Positions 29,115 to 40,071 of a DNA stretch of 64,000 nt are shown here, piece by piece. The notes under the pieces are model-generated. The model did not search any database. It was not told the DNA's origin and was given only the letters and a program-made list of their open reading frames with translations. Positions within the stretch are counted from its first letter, which is position 1, and each line of letters opens with the position of its first letter. Both the position numbers and the translations under genes were made by a program. The DNA comes from Mesostigma viride (taxonomy: Eukaryota; Streptophyta; Mesostigmatophyceae; Mesostigmatales; Mesostigmataceae), in the NCBI GenBank assembly GCA_009746045.1, contig RPFO01000448.1, positions 3,082,049 through 3,146,048 on the forward strand, written 5' to 3'.

Positions 29115-29997
29115 ATGATAATGGCTATCATCGAAGAGCGACGAATTCATTCACTCGAGAACAAAGACATCAAGCAACGATACGCCCCACAGCGTCCTGC
29201 TCCACCGAATATGCCGAGTCTTCATTTCATCGCAAACTTCTGCGGAGCTCGACGGTCTGGGAAAACTACATCGGCAGTCAACATGGCGAAGGCTTACTTT
29301 GCTAACAACTCATTCGACAAGCTGTACCTCATTTCAGGGAGTGCCCACACGGAGCCAAATACAAGGAGCTCCCGGAACCAGCTATGACGATGGAAGTCTA
29401 CTCTAACCTGGCATTCGATGGGATGATAGATCATATCAAGTCTGACCTCCACGAATACGAGAGGTACAAGGACGATCTCAAGGTCTGGGAAACGTTCAAA
29501 CGCGAATACGTGGATGGGAATAAAAACGCAGAACTCATGGACCTCTCCATGTACCTACGCCTTGATGCAATGAACTGGGATAAACCTGCGACAAGGTTCG
29601 AGCACGGTCCTCCTTCGTCGCTCATTCTGATAGACGACATGCAAGGCAGTGCCCTCTATCAGAGCTCTAGCAAAAACGCTGTTGCGGCTTTCGCGTTCAA
29701 ACACAGACACTTCCTCACGAGCATGATTTTCCTGACACAGGCGTACACGAGCGGTGGCGTACCACGAGCAGTGCGAGCGAATATATCGTTTCTTGCGCTG
29801 TTCAGAACGAAGGACCATCGAGCCGCGCGACAGATCGCGGAAGAGAGCGCGGGGCTGTGGCGCCGGATGAGTTTCTCGCGCTATGGGACCACGCCGTCAA
29901 GGACGATCCTCACGACTTCTTTGCTGTCGACTTCGACCAGCGCGACCCGAAAAAAATGTTTCGTCGAAACTTCAATACATTTCTCTCGATAAAATAA
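29115..29997 (+). pseudogene. FtsK/HerA-type genome-packaging ATPase, frameshifted in copy 1
   Basis: The N-terminal frame (29115-29387) carries the Walker A motif GARRSGKTT at residues 44-52. The second frame (29384-29992) carries Walker B SLILIDDMQ and the downstream FLTQAYTSGGVPRAVRANI block with the conserved glutamine and arginine of A32-like packaging ATPases. The break between them is one missing A in GGAGCCAAATACAAGG; copy 2 has four As there. Near the 3' end, around 29855, protein-like sequence moves to the -1 frame and runs to TAA at 29997; copy 2 shares this second break. Such enzymes pump viral DNA into preformed capsids. Confidence 0.75.
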
Positions 29998-30019
29998 TTT
30001 TCTCTGAACATGATATACT

Positions 30020-30513
30020 ATGGATATTCCGTCCACCAAACGATACGCAGGCGCCGAGAAGGAGTACGTGTTGGACACCCAAGCACTCCTCCGATATTGT
30101 TCGGGTTCTCGACTGGGCAGAAAACTCTAGAACGTGTCGTCAGGATCCTTCAAGAAGCAGGCCACCACGACACGATTCCGTCCACCTGTCACGACATGAG
30201 CCCCGAAATCCGATTGGCCATCCTCGCCTTGGTGGGCGATCGCAGGCGTCCACGTGGGCGCTCACCCTCCAAAACGGAAAAACGACACGAACCGAAACGG
30301 CCTCGAGGGCGCCCAAGGATCCACCCCGTAGGGTATAAAAAGCCTCGAGCCAAAAAATTGTCTCATGTTCAGTCATCAGATGACGGTGACCGTAGAGGAG
30401 CGTCGCGAGCAATGGCGACGGGCCCAGGCGAAGAGGCGAGCAATCGCCCGCGACCAGACGAACTGCATCTCGGCGAAAAGCAAGGTCAAGAAGGGCGTCT
30501 GGAATCCCAGTGA
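30020..30513 (+). CDS. AT-hook protein, N-terminus shifted in copy 1
   Basis: The start at 30020 (ATGGATATTCCG) is inferred from copy 2, where the frame is intact. Copy 1 has one G fewer in the G-run near 30115 (CTGGGCAG against CTGGGGCAG), which moves the first 32 codons out of frame. The body reads QKTLERVVRILQEAG (helix) and then a very basic region with PRGRPRIHP, a canonical AT-hook for minor-groove binding of AT-rich DNA. Its 3' part overlaps the recombinase ORF by about 150 bp in another frame. Possible roles in genome condensation or transcription are inference. Confidence 0.5.
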
Positions 30514-31625
30514 CCGATGGATCGCAAATAACCCCGAGTGCGCGGAAAAAATCGGCTTGCAGGCGACCTCTCCACCCTCGCCGGAGCCACCGCACCATGA
30601 GGAAACGCCTGCGCGAGCTGGAGGAGGGCGGTACTGGACCTTCGACGAGGCCGTCGCCGCAGCGGAAGCGCGACCAGAGCAGCACGAGCGTGGCAGGCCA
30701 TCGAAGGAGCGCGGGGCGACTCGCAAGACCGCTTTGGGATACATTGGCAGGATGCGGGTCCTGCTCGACAAACTGGGGTGCTCGCAGTACGAGTCCGTTG
30801 ATTGCCTTGCCGACACAGCTCGTGTTCTTCGCGTGGTGCACGAGACATCAGAACCCAAGCGCAAGACCCAGCACTCGAAGGACGACGCCTGGAGGGAGAA
30901 TGAGAAGCAGCTCCTCGGGGTCATCAACGGCGTGAACCGAATGATGCCGCCCGAGAAGAGGCTCCCAGTCACGTTACGGACGCGTACACTGCTCGCGTCA
31001 GGAGCTGAAGGTTGGTGACCTGGACAGACGGTTTGACCGTGCCGAGAACAAGCCGCTGAGGTACACGTACGAACAGCTCCAGAAGATCGCCAAAGCAGAG
31101 TACGAAGCCGATCCCACGTCCGACGCCGCGCTCATGGGCTTGATCTATCTCTCGGGTGAAGATCTACCACCGACGCGTTACAATCACGACCAGATGCGCA
31201 TCGTCGACTCGGTCGCTGAGCTAGGACCGCACGAGAACGGCTACATCCCGAGCGAGAGGAGATTCTACATCCAGAATTTCAAAACGCAGCACAGCATGCC
31301 AGTTTATGACGTCGTCATCCCGAAGAAGTACGGAAAGCTCATCAAAGCGTTGGATGCCCGTGCTAAGGCTGGACAGAAATTCCTTTTCGAATCAGAGCCT
31401 GGCATTCCGATCAAACACGAGCTCTACAGCGCCCGTTACAACCGGATTTACGGAGGCATCGACGCCACGCGACAAGCATACATCACTCGTTTCCTGAAGG
31501 GCGCTTCATTTAAGAAACGTAAATGGGCTGGCGACATGATGGGCCATGACGTACTGACAGGAGCCGTTTACGAGAGGCAGGGTGGCGAGACTGGCGGACG
31601 TCGGCTGAGGCCGAGGAAAAAGTAG
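30365..31625 (+). pseudogene. Tyrosine recombinase (integrase), frameshifted in copy 1
   Basis: The intact version is in copy 2 (56548-57810); motif details are given there. In copy 1 the frame breaks after RLP because one A is missing in GCTCCCAGTCACG (about 30967). A second missing base lies in GTCAGGAGCTG (about 31000). The catalytic half then continues in a new frame to 31625. Because both breaks are single-base losses relative to copy 2, they may be consensus errors. Confidence 0.7.
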
Positions 31626-31794
31626 ATAGTTTCCCGTGGGAAATTTTCATGAATGTCGAAAAGGGTATTCTAAACTGCATGCATTATACAGGGAATATAA
31701 AAGTTCCATGGGAACATTTTTCTCGAGGGTCGAGGTTCGAGGGTTTGGCATTTTATAATCTGAATTTTTTTTTCTAAACAATTAATATACTATC
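31626..31794 (+). promoter_or_regulatory. AT-rich intergenic region before the primase-helicase
   Basis: The 169-bp gap contains an inverted repeat TTTCCCGTGGGAAA just after the recombinase stop, a second CCATGGGAAC-type copy, the GAGGGTCGAGGTTCGAGGG direct-repeat segment, and TTTTATAATCTGAA followed by a T9 run about 20-45 bp before the primase ATG. The last resembles the TATCT-type box upstream of other genes of the element. The gap probably holds both the 3' end of the recombinase transcript and the primase promoter. Confidence 0.4.
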
Positions 31795-34772
31795 ATGTCG
31801 TCTGAACCGAGTCGTGTCGTCACAGTCGAACCTTCTAGAAAGCACCGTGGGAGTATAAAGGACGTTGACATTCCGTGGCTGGCTCTACTCCACCACCACC
31901 CGAGGCCACCCATGAGACCATGAACAAGGTCGTCACGCAGTGGCGCTACAAGAAGGCTCCCACAAAAGAGGCTGGGGTGTCTCTCGGCCATCGCTTCATT
32001 TGCGCGCGTGGCATCAACACGAAGGACGCCAACGAGTACGCGCATTATGGCAACCTCGCAGACTTTTCGCGGATCTATGCGGAGTGTGCTGCTCATCCCG
32101 TTCGCCGCACACTCGACGAAGTCATACAACCCGACGACCCGTCGTGGGCGTACGTCGACATTGACGACAAGGTCGACCCAGATGACGAGCGTCTGGCGAA
32201 CATCGATTACCCGGGACACTTTCGCCGTGTTCACGACGAGTACTGCCGCGTCGTCCTGAACATCGCAACCAAGGACTTTCGCTACGAGGTCAGCACGGCG
32301 TCTCGCATGAAGAAGGATTTGTTCAAGTCGTCTTTCCACATCGTCGTGCGCGGTCTCGTTCTTGCCGACCTGGACGCGAGAGTGTTTTGGTACAGCGGCC
32401 TCACCGATTTCATCAAGCGCGCGTCTTTCGACCTGTCATCTCCCGTTCACGAGGACGCGCACGAGCTGCTGAAGTTCAAAGTGAACGGTCAAGAGCAATT
32501 CGACGAGATCTGCCGCCACCCAGCTGACTATTTCGGTGAAATGGACACGGTGATAGACGAAGCAGTCTACAGGAGAGACAGTCTTTTCCGATGCGTCGGG
32601 ATGCACAAATTCGGGGACACTGACCCTCTGGGAATTCTGCGCATATGTGAAGGCTCGTCTAGTGACTTCCTCGACCATCTCATCAACATCTACTCGCCGG
32701 ACGACGTCTCGGGCGGGGTATTGGTGAGTGCGCCCCCGGACTGGGCGGCATCGTTGAAGAGGAGAGGGGTTCGCGGACGTCGCGAGTGCACGGTGAAGGC
32801 GGCGGGCAAGGACATTGACGTTTCTGCATCTCTCGCGGCGATGGAGAAGGTGGCTCCGGAGTGTGACTATCTCGAGTGCGGCTACATTGAGTTGTCTCCA
32901 GACGTCAAGCTCGTGAGGGTGAAGTACCAGCAATGCGACGATCACATCTGCCTCATATGCAACAAGGTGCACGAGAAGAACGGCCCATTCACGCTCCAAT
33001 ACCCGTCAGGACAAGTTTTTTATGACTGCTACAGGAAATCGCCAGACGCTCGCAAGATCGAGATCGCACCTCCCGTGATGCAGCAACCGGGATCTGACCA
33101 AGTGCCGTTCACTCACACGTATTCGTCCGAAAAAATCAAGCCATTCAGCTGGGATGCGCTATTTGGGGGACCGCATAAGAGCACCTTCCTCGTACAGTCC
33201 AACTGCGGGACAGGTAAATCTGAGAGGATTCGTGAACTCGTCAACGAGGCGGTGAGGAGGGATCCAGGTATTCGCGTGTGCTGCATCGTTGCCAACATCA
33301 GCCTGTCCAAGGAGGAGGATCGCAACTACAAGTCTTGGCGAGCGCGGGAGGACGATTGCATGGGAGGACAACGCGTTCCATATCTTGTCCAATGACCCGA
33401 ATTTCCGTCACTACCTCAGCGGTCCGAAGGGGATGATGTCTGATGACAGGGTGCTGGTCGTTCTTAACAGCATCTTGCGCGTCACAGACCAACCGTTCGA
33501 TCTCCTCATCCTAGACGAAATATATAACACCCTCACCGCGATTTCGCAGGGCCACATGAAATACAAGCGCGAGGTGTTGAGGAAGTTCATCAGGCTCATT
33601 GAGATGTCCAAGGTCGTGATTGCGCTAGACGCTACCGTTACTCGAAAGGTATACGAGTTCATAGCGGCCTATCGCGCGGCGGATACTATGGAGGTGGATT
33701 GCAACACCTTCCGGCGCCCTACCAACAGGACTCTGCGATGGGTGGATGTGACATCAGAAAAGAACTGGCGAAAGGTCTGCGTGGACCGCTTTGTCGCTGA
33801 GTGTGAGAGGAGGATAGAGGCCGGAGAGAGGATTTTCTGCCCAATGTCTGGCAAAAAAGAGGCCGCCATGGCGTATGAGGCACTCAAACCCTTCATCGAC
33901 AAGCGCAAGAACGGGCGTCTCTACACTAGTCTGACGAGCAAGGAGGATCTGGAGGTTGGCGCGAATGCTGCGTGGGCTGACTTGGACTTTTTGATCTTCA
34001 GCCCCACGATCACGGTTGGAGTCAGCTACACGGAGCACACGTTCGACAGCATGGTGGGACTCTTCATCAACGGGGACCACTACGCGAGCTACACGACAAC
34101 CCTCCAGCAAATTTTCAGGGTGCGCCACTTAGTCAAGGGAGAGATGGTCATCTTCTATCGAGACACGACTTCGCTTCTTGACAGGCCTCCAACGGACTAC
34201 GGTACGATCGTCGAGAACATGATCGCGGGGGACACTGCGCTCATCCAGCTGCTGTTCGACAACGCCGACGTAGTCTGCGACTGGAGCGCGGACAAGTCGC
34301 GTATCTATGACAGAAATTGCCCCAAGTTCCGTCTCTTCTGCCGGAACCAGCAAGATCTCGCGGTGTCGAGGTCCCACTACAAGGGAAATCTCATCAAGAT
34401 ACTGACGGAGGACTACGGCGTGGAGGTGTCGGCAGTGGAGGAGTTGGGGGACATCGACGCCCCTCCGCTTCCGGTACTAGAAGATCCAGACAAGGACAGG
34501 GGGTGGTGCTTCTGAGCGAGGAGGAGTACAAGGATCTAGAGGGGAGAATCGGCGGCACGGTTCCACTTTCACCGTACGAAATGCGTCTGAAGGCGGTGTA
34601 CGAACTGGTTCACCGGTTGTACATGATTCCGTATGATCTCATCGACGACGAGCTCCCTCAAATTCTGGACAAGGAGATGGGGAGGAAGGCGTACGCTGGC
34701 ATTCGGCAATATTCGAAGTTGACGGGACTAGGAACCAAGGAGCATTTCAGAGACAATCTGTTGATTAATTAA
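31795..34772 (+). pseudogene. Primase - SF2 helicase fusion, three frameshifts in copy 1
   Basis: Domain details are under copy 2. In copy 1 the gene starts at ATG 31795 but loses one C in the CCACCCACC stretch (about 31892), so the open frame restarts at 31875. A second break sits directly after the helicase Walker A region, in GTCTTGGCGAGC near 33333. A third is at about 34499, where GACAGGGAGG of copy 2 reads GACAGGGGG. The last frame runs to TAA at 34772. The catalytic motifs of both domains are all present in the three pieces. Confidence 0.72.
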
Positions 34773-35668
34773 TAGACACACGTGACTGCGTAGCCGTGTA
34801 GATTAGTCAGGCTTAGCCTAGCATCCATCAAGGAATATGTGCTACATGATCTCCCAACGGAGGCATGTTATAATTTAATTTAATTTAATTTTCTTAGCCT
34901 AGCATGTGGCCCACGCGCATTAATTAATTAAGTAATTAATAAGCACGTGACTGCGTCACGTGGGTGCCAGTACAGAGTAAAGGAACCTTCAACCCTATAT
35001 ACACAGCGAGCCCACGCGCATGTGCATGCGCCCATAATTAATTAATTAATTAATTAGACTCGTGCTCCCGTTGGGGAGTCACGGAGCATTAACCCCGATG
35101 GATGGATGGATGGGTGCAAACATTCCTACCGGTCTAATCTATCTATCGCCCATAATGGCCCCCATATGATGCCTTCAGCATTTAGCCAAGCCATGCCTAT
35201 AATGGGTGTCTATTAATTAATGCCTGTAATGGGACCTCCCATGGAATTTAGCCATGCTATATCTATGCAGAGAGACGCTCTCTGTTGAGAAGCCATGCCC
35301 TAGCTCTTGTATAGTTAAACCCAACCTGGATATGCAGCAATCATCACGTACAGCCGTGAGGGTTGAAAGTCACTCGGCAGGCGGCATGGCGACGATGCAT
35401 TTGCGCACCTTTGTTGTGGCGTCGTAAGTAGTGGTATATCCCTTGACGAGGCCCGCCTGCCTGGTTTGTCTGTAATATGGAGGCAGATGGTGCGCAAAAA
35501 TAGATGGCAAGTAGTGATGAAGGAGACCACCCCCAAGCCTGTGGGGGCTCCGCGTGTGACCAAGTATGGCATTTCATAGCGATTCGGGCCGCGGTGCCCA
35601 CAACCCTGTAACTAGGACCTAGATAGCTTATACCATCCATTCCATCCCATGTTCCCCTCCCACTGAGG
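34773..35668. repeat. Host repeat flank shared with copy 2
   Basis: This segment is almost identical to 60961-61856. It is made of retroelement 3' ends: CACACGTGACTGCGTAGCCG, GGAATATGTGCTACATGATC with CTCCCAACGGAG and (TTTAA)n, CACGTGACTGCGTCACGTG with TTAATTAA, and (TTAA)n next to CTCGTGCTCCCGTTGGGGAG. At the end (35461-35668) is a 5'-truncated LINE A 3' fragment. It ends abruptly at CACTGAGG, where noisy capsid-gene sequence begins. No gene is present. Confidence 0.8.
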
Positions 35669-36003
35669 CTTTTGGGCATAGTAGCTCCACGTGTGTAGGT
35701 TAGGAAGAGTCCAGAAAAGGATGGCTGTAACTCGTGTATTGTCACCTGTGCCGCCAACTAGACCTTAGACGCTTGCGGAGACGATGATGAATGGAGGGGA
35801 GCGCGCAAACCAGCCGGTAGTTGTGGTAGTTCCCTTGAAACATACAAAGAGTTGTGCAAGTCGCAGAACCGACCGGCAAGCGCACGCTGAAGTGGACCGT
35901 TGACGCGTCCGTGGCCCGGAGGTAGTGGAGAGCGAACCCTCTGGGTCGTGTGGTGCCGAGGGATTGATGACGTGTTGCATGCTGCGGGGATAGGCGGATC
36001 CAT
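35669..36003 (-). pseudogene. MCP fragment (noisy copy), N-terminal third only
   Basis: The start ATG is at 36003 (GGATCCATCG). Codons can be followed in shifting frames to the join at 35669. The C-terminal two thirds are absent. Confidence 0.7.
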
Positions 36004-36030
36004 CGATGTATACCCATGTGCTTAGATAAT

Positions 36031-36323
36031 TTTACCGATAGAGATCTCTCCTAGATAATGGGTTGTTGGTCGTCGAGCCTCGGAACCTCTTGTCAAAGCT
36101 CGTAGGAGTGCTCACCCCAGCGTCCGCGAACACCCCGCGATGTTGCTGAGCACGGCGTGTTCCTCACGATTTACTCTGCACCCCTTCCAAAAACGGCCGA
36201 TTCGCGGTCTTTCAACAAAGCCCTGTGCCGTGCGCCGCCATGGCGACTTTCGAAATAGATCCCCGCAGGAGCATGGCGACTTACGAACGACAGAGGCGAC
36301 CTCGAAGACTTCGACTCCAACAT
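36031..36323 (-). pseudogene. 95-aa basic protein gene (noisy copy)
   Basis: The start is at 36323 in CCAACATTTC. Several single-base losses relative to 23117-23404 destroy the frame. Confidence 0.6.
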
Positions 36324-36332
36324 TTCAACTTG

Positions 36333-37181
36333 AATGGTATAGGCGGAGAAAAATTTGTCGATTGGTCATTGAGCGCGACGTACTTCAAGACCCGCGATAT
36401 CTTGGCGGGGCCTCTGAGCCGATCACTTTCTGCGGCGAGATGCGGAAGGCTAGCGAGCAACCCAGTCGGTGTACACGTCTATCGTGGTCATCCTCGTCCA
36501 CAACCGCAACGCGATGGAAGTTGGCGACTCTCTCAAATGCTGCCACAGCAGGCTGTACGGACATCACACTAATGGGCTCCAGGTACTGCGACATCACTGG
36601 CAGGACGGCAAGGAGGCGCGCCATACTTGGGCCCCTGGGGGGAGATTACCACATTCCGCGGACTAGTCGGTGTACACGAACACGGAGCTCAACCGTACCG
36701 TTTGTGGCAGGTCTGTTCGAAGTCGAGAGAGCGTCGTGGATTGGATATTGGCTGTGTGGAGAAGGGCGCGGAGTACCCTTCCGTCGTTATGTTCAGAGAC
36801 CTGGATGGAAAAAGCATTGGGAGATGAAAAAGTGTTACTTGTCCTTCGCGCGGATTCGTTATTGTCCACCGTAAATCCCAGGTCGGCACTCGTAGTGCGT
36901 TCTCATGTTTGGCCCTGTTCCTCCAAAAACACCGTGTAGAGCCGTGGGGGGAAATATCTCATGGGCTGTTGAGTTAATTGTGTGGGAACAGAACTCGTAT
37001 TTCCTCGAAGTGATGTGCGCTTGCTCGTATGGGACTGAGAGTACACTCGAGACCACGTCGTGGAAGTCGTTCCAAAAAGGCCCATGGGGATGTCCCACGT
37101 GGGAGCAGCCAAGTCACCCTCGCCTGGTCAGCAGTATCTAAGGTTCAAAAGGAATACGTCCTCTTGGACATAGTCTTTCAT
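36333..37181 (-). pseudogene. Minor capsid protein gene (noisy copy)
   Basis: The start is at 37181 in TTTCATACG. The full length is recognisable but broken by at least a dozen indels relative to 23406-24245. Confidence 0.65.
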
Positions 37182-37192
37182 ACGCTTAGCTC

Positions 37193-37423
37193 TCTACCAT
37201 CAACTCCGGATTTTGATTTTCGGGTCTATTCAGAACTAACGACTTCGCCCTCTTTTTGCGTCCTTGAAAGGCGGTTGAGAGGCAGCGCTTTTCCTTTTCC
37301 CAGTCATAGTTTCTTTTCTACAATACAAAAACGCGGCTCGCATGAACTCTCGTGGCATCTAGGGTACAGTACCACACTGGAGGAAATCTCGATCAGGTCA
37401 GACTCTGTGAAAATTGGATCCAT
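37193..37423 (-). pseudogene. 76-aa protein gene (noisy copy)
   Basis: The start is at 37423 in GGATCCATTG; indels around 37205, 37240-37290 and 37340. Confidence 0.6.
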
Positions 37424-37457
37424 TGCGTAAATATCACACACAGATATTCTTTTAGGC

Positions 37458-38210
37458 GGGTACCCGTAGCCATTCCCATAGCAGCTAAGCCTGGCTGCAT
37501 TCATTCCTCTCTCTTCCACCGAGCCAACTTACCACTGGGCACGCCCACCGTCCTGCATTGGGTTGCCTTTATGATTCTGTTGATATGAGTGTCCTTTCCG
37601 CCTTGGCTTTTAAAGTCCCTCGTGCATTCCAGGCTGCGCGTGCACGGGAAACCGGGCAGGTCGCGGTTCCGGCTATCTGATGTCAAAGGTTGGGCGCTGG
37701 CTTCTAGGCCACGGGCCGGTCTTTCACCAAGACGAACATGGGATCCGTTCCCATTTCGCCGTCTCCTTCCTCCCACTCGCACCACCTCGGTATATCTTTC
37801 AACCTTCTACCGACCCTGAGACCTGTTGCTTCTAGCGGGAAGCTGCCGGGCGCCACTAAAAACCGGCTCATCGGATGCTATGTAGCAAGGCGTCGTCGCT
37901 CCGCCCAGCCGCGGTTGCTGGTGTGGCGACGCTTACGCCACGCTCCTAATGAGTTGTGATTGGCATCATCGGGACGCGAACCGGTTTGCGCGCACGTTGG
38001 ACAGGGCCGCCAATATCGCGCTTCTTGAACCGCGAGCATTCCGCTACTTTCCCATTGGCAGCGGGAGCTCGTGTATGGATCGGCGAGTTGTTTACGATCG
38101 TGTTCTTGTACGGAAGTTCGAGGACCTAGAGGAGACTCTTGTGGACGTCGTAGTGTAGGCAGCGCGTTTTGTCTGGAGGCGTTTCGGCCGCGTTTCGTTT
38201 TCCTTGGTGG
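37458..38210 (-). pseudogene. C2H2 protein gene (noisy copy)
   Basis: The finger region (about 37580-37640) and the MPPRKTKRG start at 38213 are recognisable. An extra base within the finger (GTGCATTCCAGGC) alters its spacing, consistent with sequence error. Confidence 0.6.
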
Positions 38211-38234
38211 CATGTTTTACTTATGCGAGAGATT

Positions 38235-40050
38235 TTTATTGCGGCTCGTCCACGTGATCGTTTCGACACAGCCGTTGCGGCAGGTCCCAGGCTGGGATTT
38301 GCAGAAAGTTGTTGGATAGGGGTGATTTAGGGGCAGAGTGGCGTTGGTGATCCGGTGTAAATGTAGCAGGAATTTAGGAATTGCCATCATCTTCTGTGTA
38401 CCCGGGAGACGGACCAAATTAAGCGCGAATATCAGGAATGGGAGCGGTTCCGCCACTGCTTTTGCCTTCATTCGAGTAAGGGTTAGAAGTCGAGGATGGT
38501 TGGTAAGGCACGTGAAATTTGACGCGAAGAGTACAGCGTGCTCCAAGGGACGTTGGCAAGTGAGCTCGCTTTGGTTGGCTGGGTCGATGGAACATGACAG
38601 CGTGCCGGGGGGGTACCGTGCCATAGCTGAGGGAGTGAAGTAGTCGTACACAGGAGGCCGCAGACCGGGATTGGTGTGGGATATCCTCCGCGTCTCGTTG
38701 ATGTCAGTGAACTGGGCGACGTTGCTAACCCTGAGTTGTGCCTATTAGCACCAAGCGTTTGTCATAATACCACACACGCTCCGTATCGAGGACAATAGCA
38801 CGGGTCCAGAAAGGGTGGGACTGAGCACAGTGGCAAATGTGACCGGGCGGGCTGCAAGGTGACGTGAGCCCACCAACGGACTTGGCTACAAATGTGTTGG
38901 AGGGTGGACGTGAATGGTACCTGTGTTTGTCCCTGGGGTGAAGAATTTTGTACCCCCCTGCCCCTCCGCCCAAAGACCAATGTACCGTGCCCGGAAAAAC
39001 ATTTTTTTTGGGGCTTTTCCCCCCCCCCCGCAACTTTTTTTTTTTTTGGGTTTTTCGGGGGGGGAGGGGGATCGAACCCCATGACAACGCTGAACTTCTT
39101 AATGGCTGTGACGGGCTGAGGAAGGACTTCATAGAGATTGGACAGGGTACGTACACGAGTATGCGCCTCATAAGACGTTGTTGGCACTTGACCACTGTGT
39201 GAATCTATGCTTTCATCCGTCAATGTGAGCTCCTTGAACCATAGATTGGTAGTCAGGCACTGGCTTTGTTACGGAATACTTGGCGAAGATGGAGAGGCGT
39301 GTGCTGGCGCGGGCGGTGGCCCCGGTGTCGTGTTGGAATCAATCTCCTCCTTCTGTACCAGGTCCCGGAGGGGTTTATTCTGAAGATGGAATCTATCAAC
39401 AGCCGTGAGATCGTCTTCGATGTTCGCTATTTTTCAATGGCGTTGGTTATTCTCCTGACAGAGTTGCATAACGGCCGTAGGGGCTATGGCCGTATGGATC
39501 AATGATATCTGTTGGCTGATGTTGAAGAATTCCGGCGCTGTTTGAGATTTTTGTCATCTGACTATCCTAGTTTGGGGATTGTCTTGGCTATTTACCTCTC
39601 GACTATTCCGTCAGACCGTCGATCGAAACGAACCCTCAGTAAACTCAACTGCTGCCTCCACGAGGTAATGGAGTGCTGTATCGCACTCTTTGCCTTTGAG
39701 GTTGTCATACGGTCGAGGCATAGTCGGACAGTGGTGAAGGTGACCCCAAGCATGGGCCCAATGGGGTCGTACATGAGCGTTTCTCCAATTGTGGAGTGTC
39801 CTCCGTAACGGCCGGATGGATTAACTTTCCAGATAGAACTCATCGTGTTCTCAGCAAATTGGGACACAAAAGCGTCATTGGCTCGAGTAACATGCGAAAA
39901 CACATGCAGAGGACCGTCTATTAACTCGTTTGCAAAAACGGACACCACTTTGATGGAGCGGCGTGCTGTTTTTATCAAATAAAAGCTCGTGGGGTCATTC
40001 GGTTCAAAGTTAGAATACTTCGATGATCTGCCTGAGAAGTCGTTGAAGAT
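38235..40050 (-). pseudogene. 548-aa structural protein gene (noisy copy)
   Basis: Co-linear with 25274-27026. It includes the 38990-39075 patch where runs of up to 13 identical bases replace the sequence corresponding to about 26010-26045. Confidence 0.6.
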
Positions 40051-40071
40051 ATTACGAGAAAGGACGTTAAA

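Larger units (their letters stand above)
19363..34772. mobile_element. Polinton-like virus (PLV) provirus, copy 1
   Basis: The block carries the PLV hallmark set: major capsid protein, penton-like minor capsid protein, FtsK/HerA-type packaging ATPase, tyrosine recombinase and primase-helicase, with a structural block on the minus strand and a replication/packaging block on the plus strand. The left limit is set to the outermost virus-like ORF, and the right limit to the stop of the primase-helicase. No terminal inverted repeat or target duplication was found, so true ends are uncertain. Several genes are broken by one- or two-base indels. Confidence 0.8.

Noticed and set aside
30140..30972. 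Long minus-strand ORFs (233 and 198 aa) opposite the AT-hook and recombinase genes
   Set aside because: Arginine/serine/proline-rich shadows of GC-rich plus-strand genes with real domain motifs.
32436..32999. 187-aa minus-strand ORF inside the primase
   Set aside because: Antisense shadow. The plus strand encodes the DxD, SxH and zinc-binding motifs.
34773..35100. Terminal inverted repeats of the provirus
   Set aside because: The palindromes and TTAA tracts here belong to dispersed retroelement ends; no matching sequence was found at the left side of the virus.
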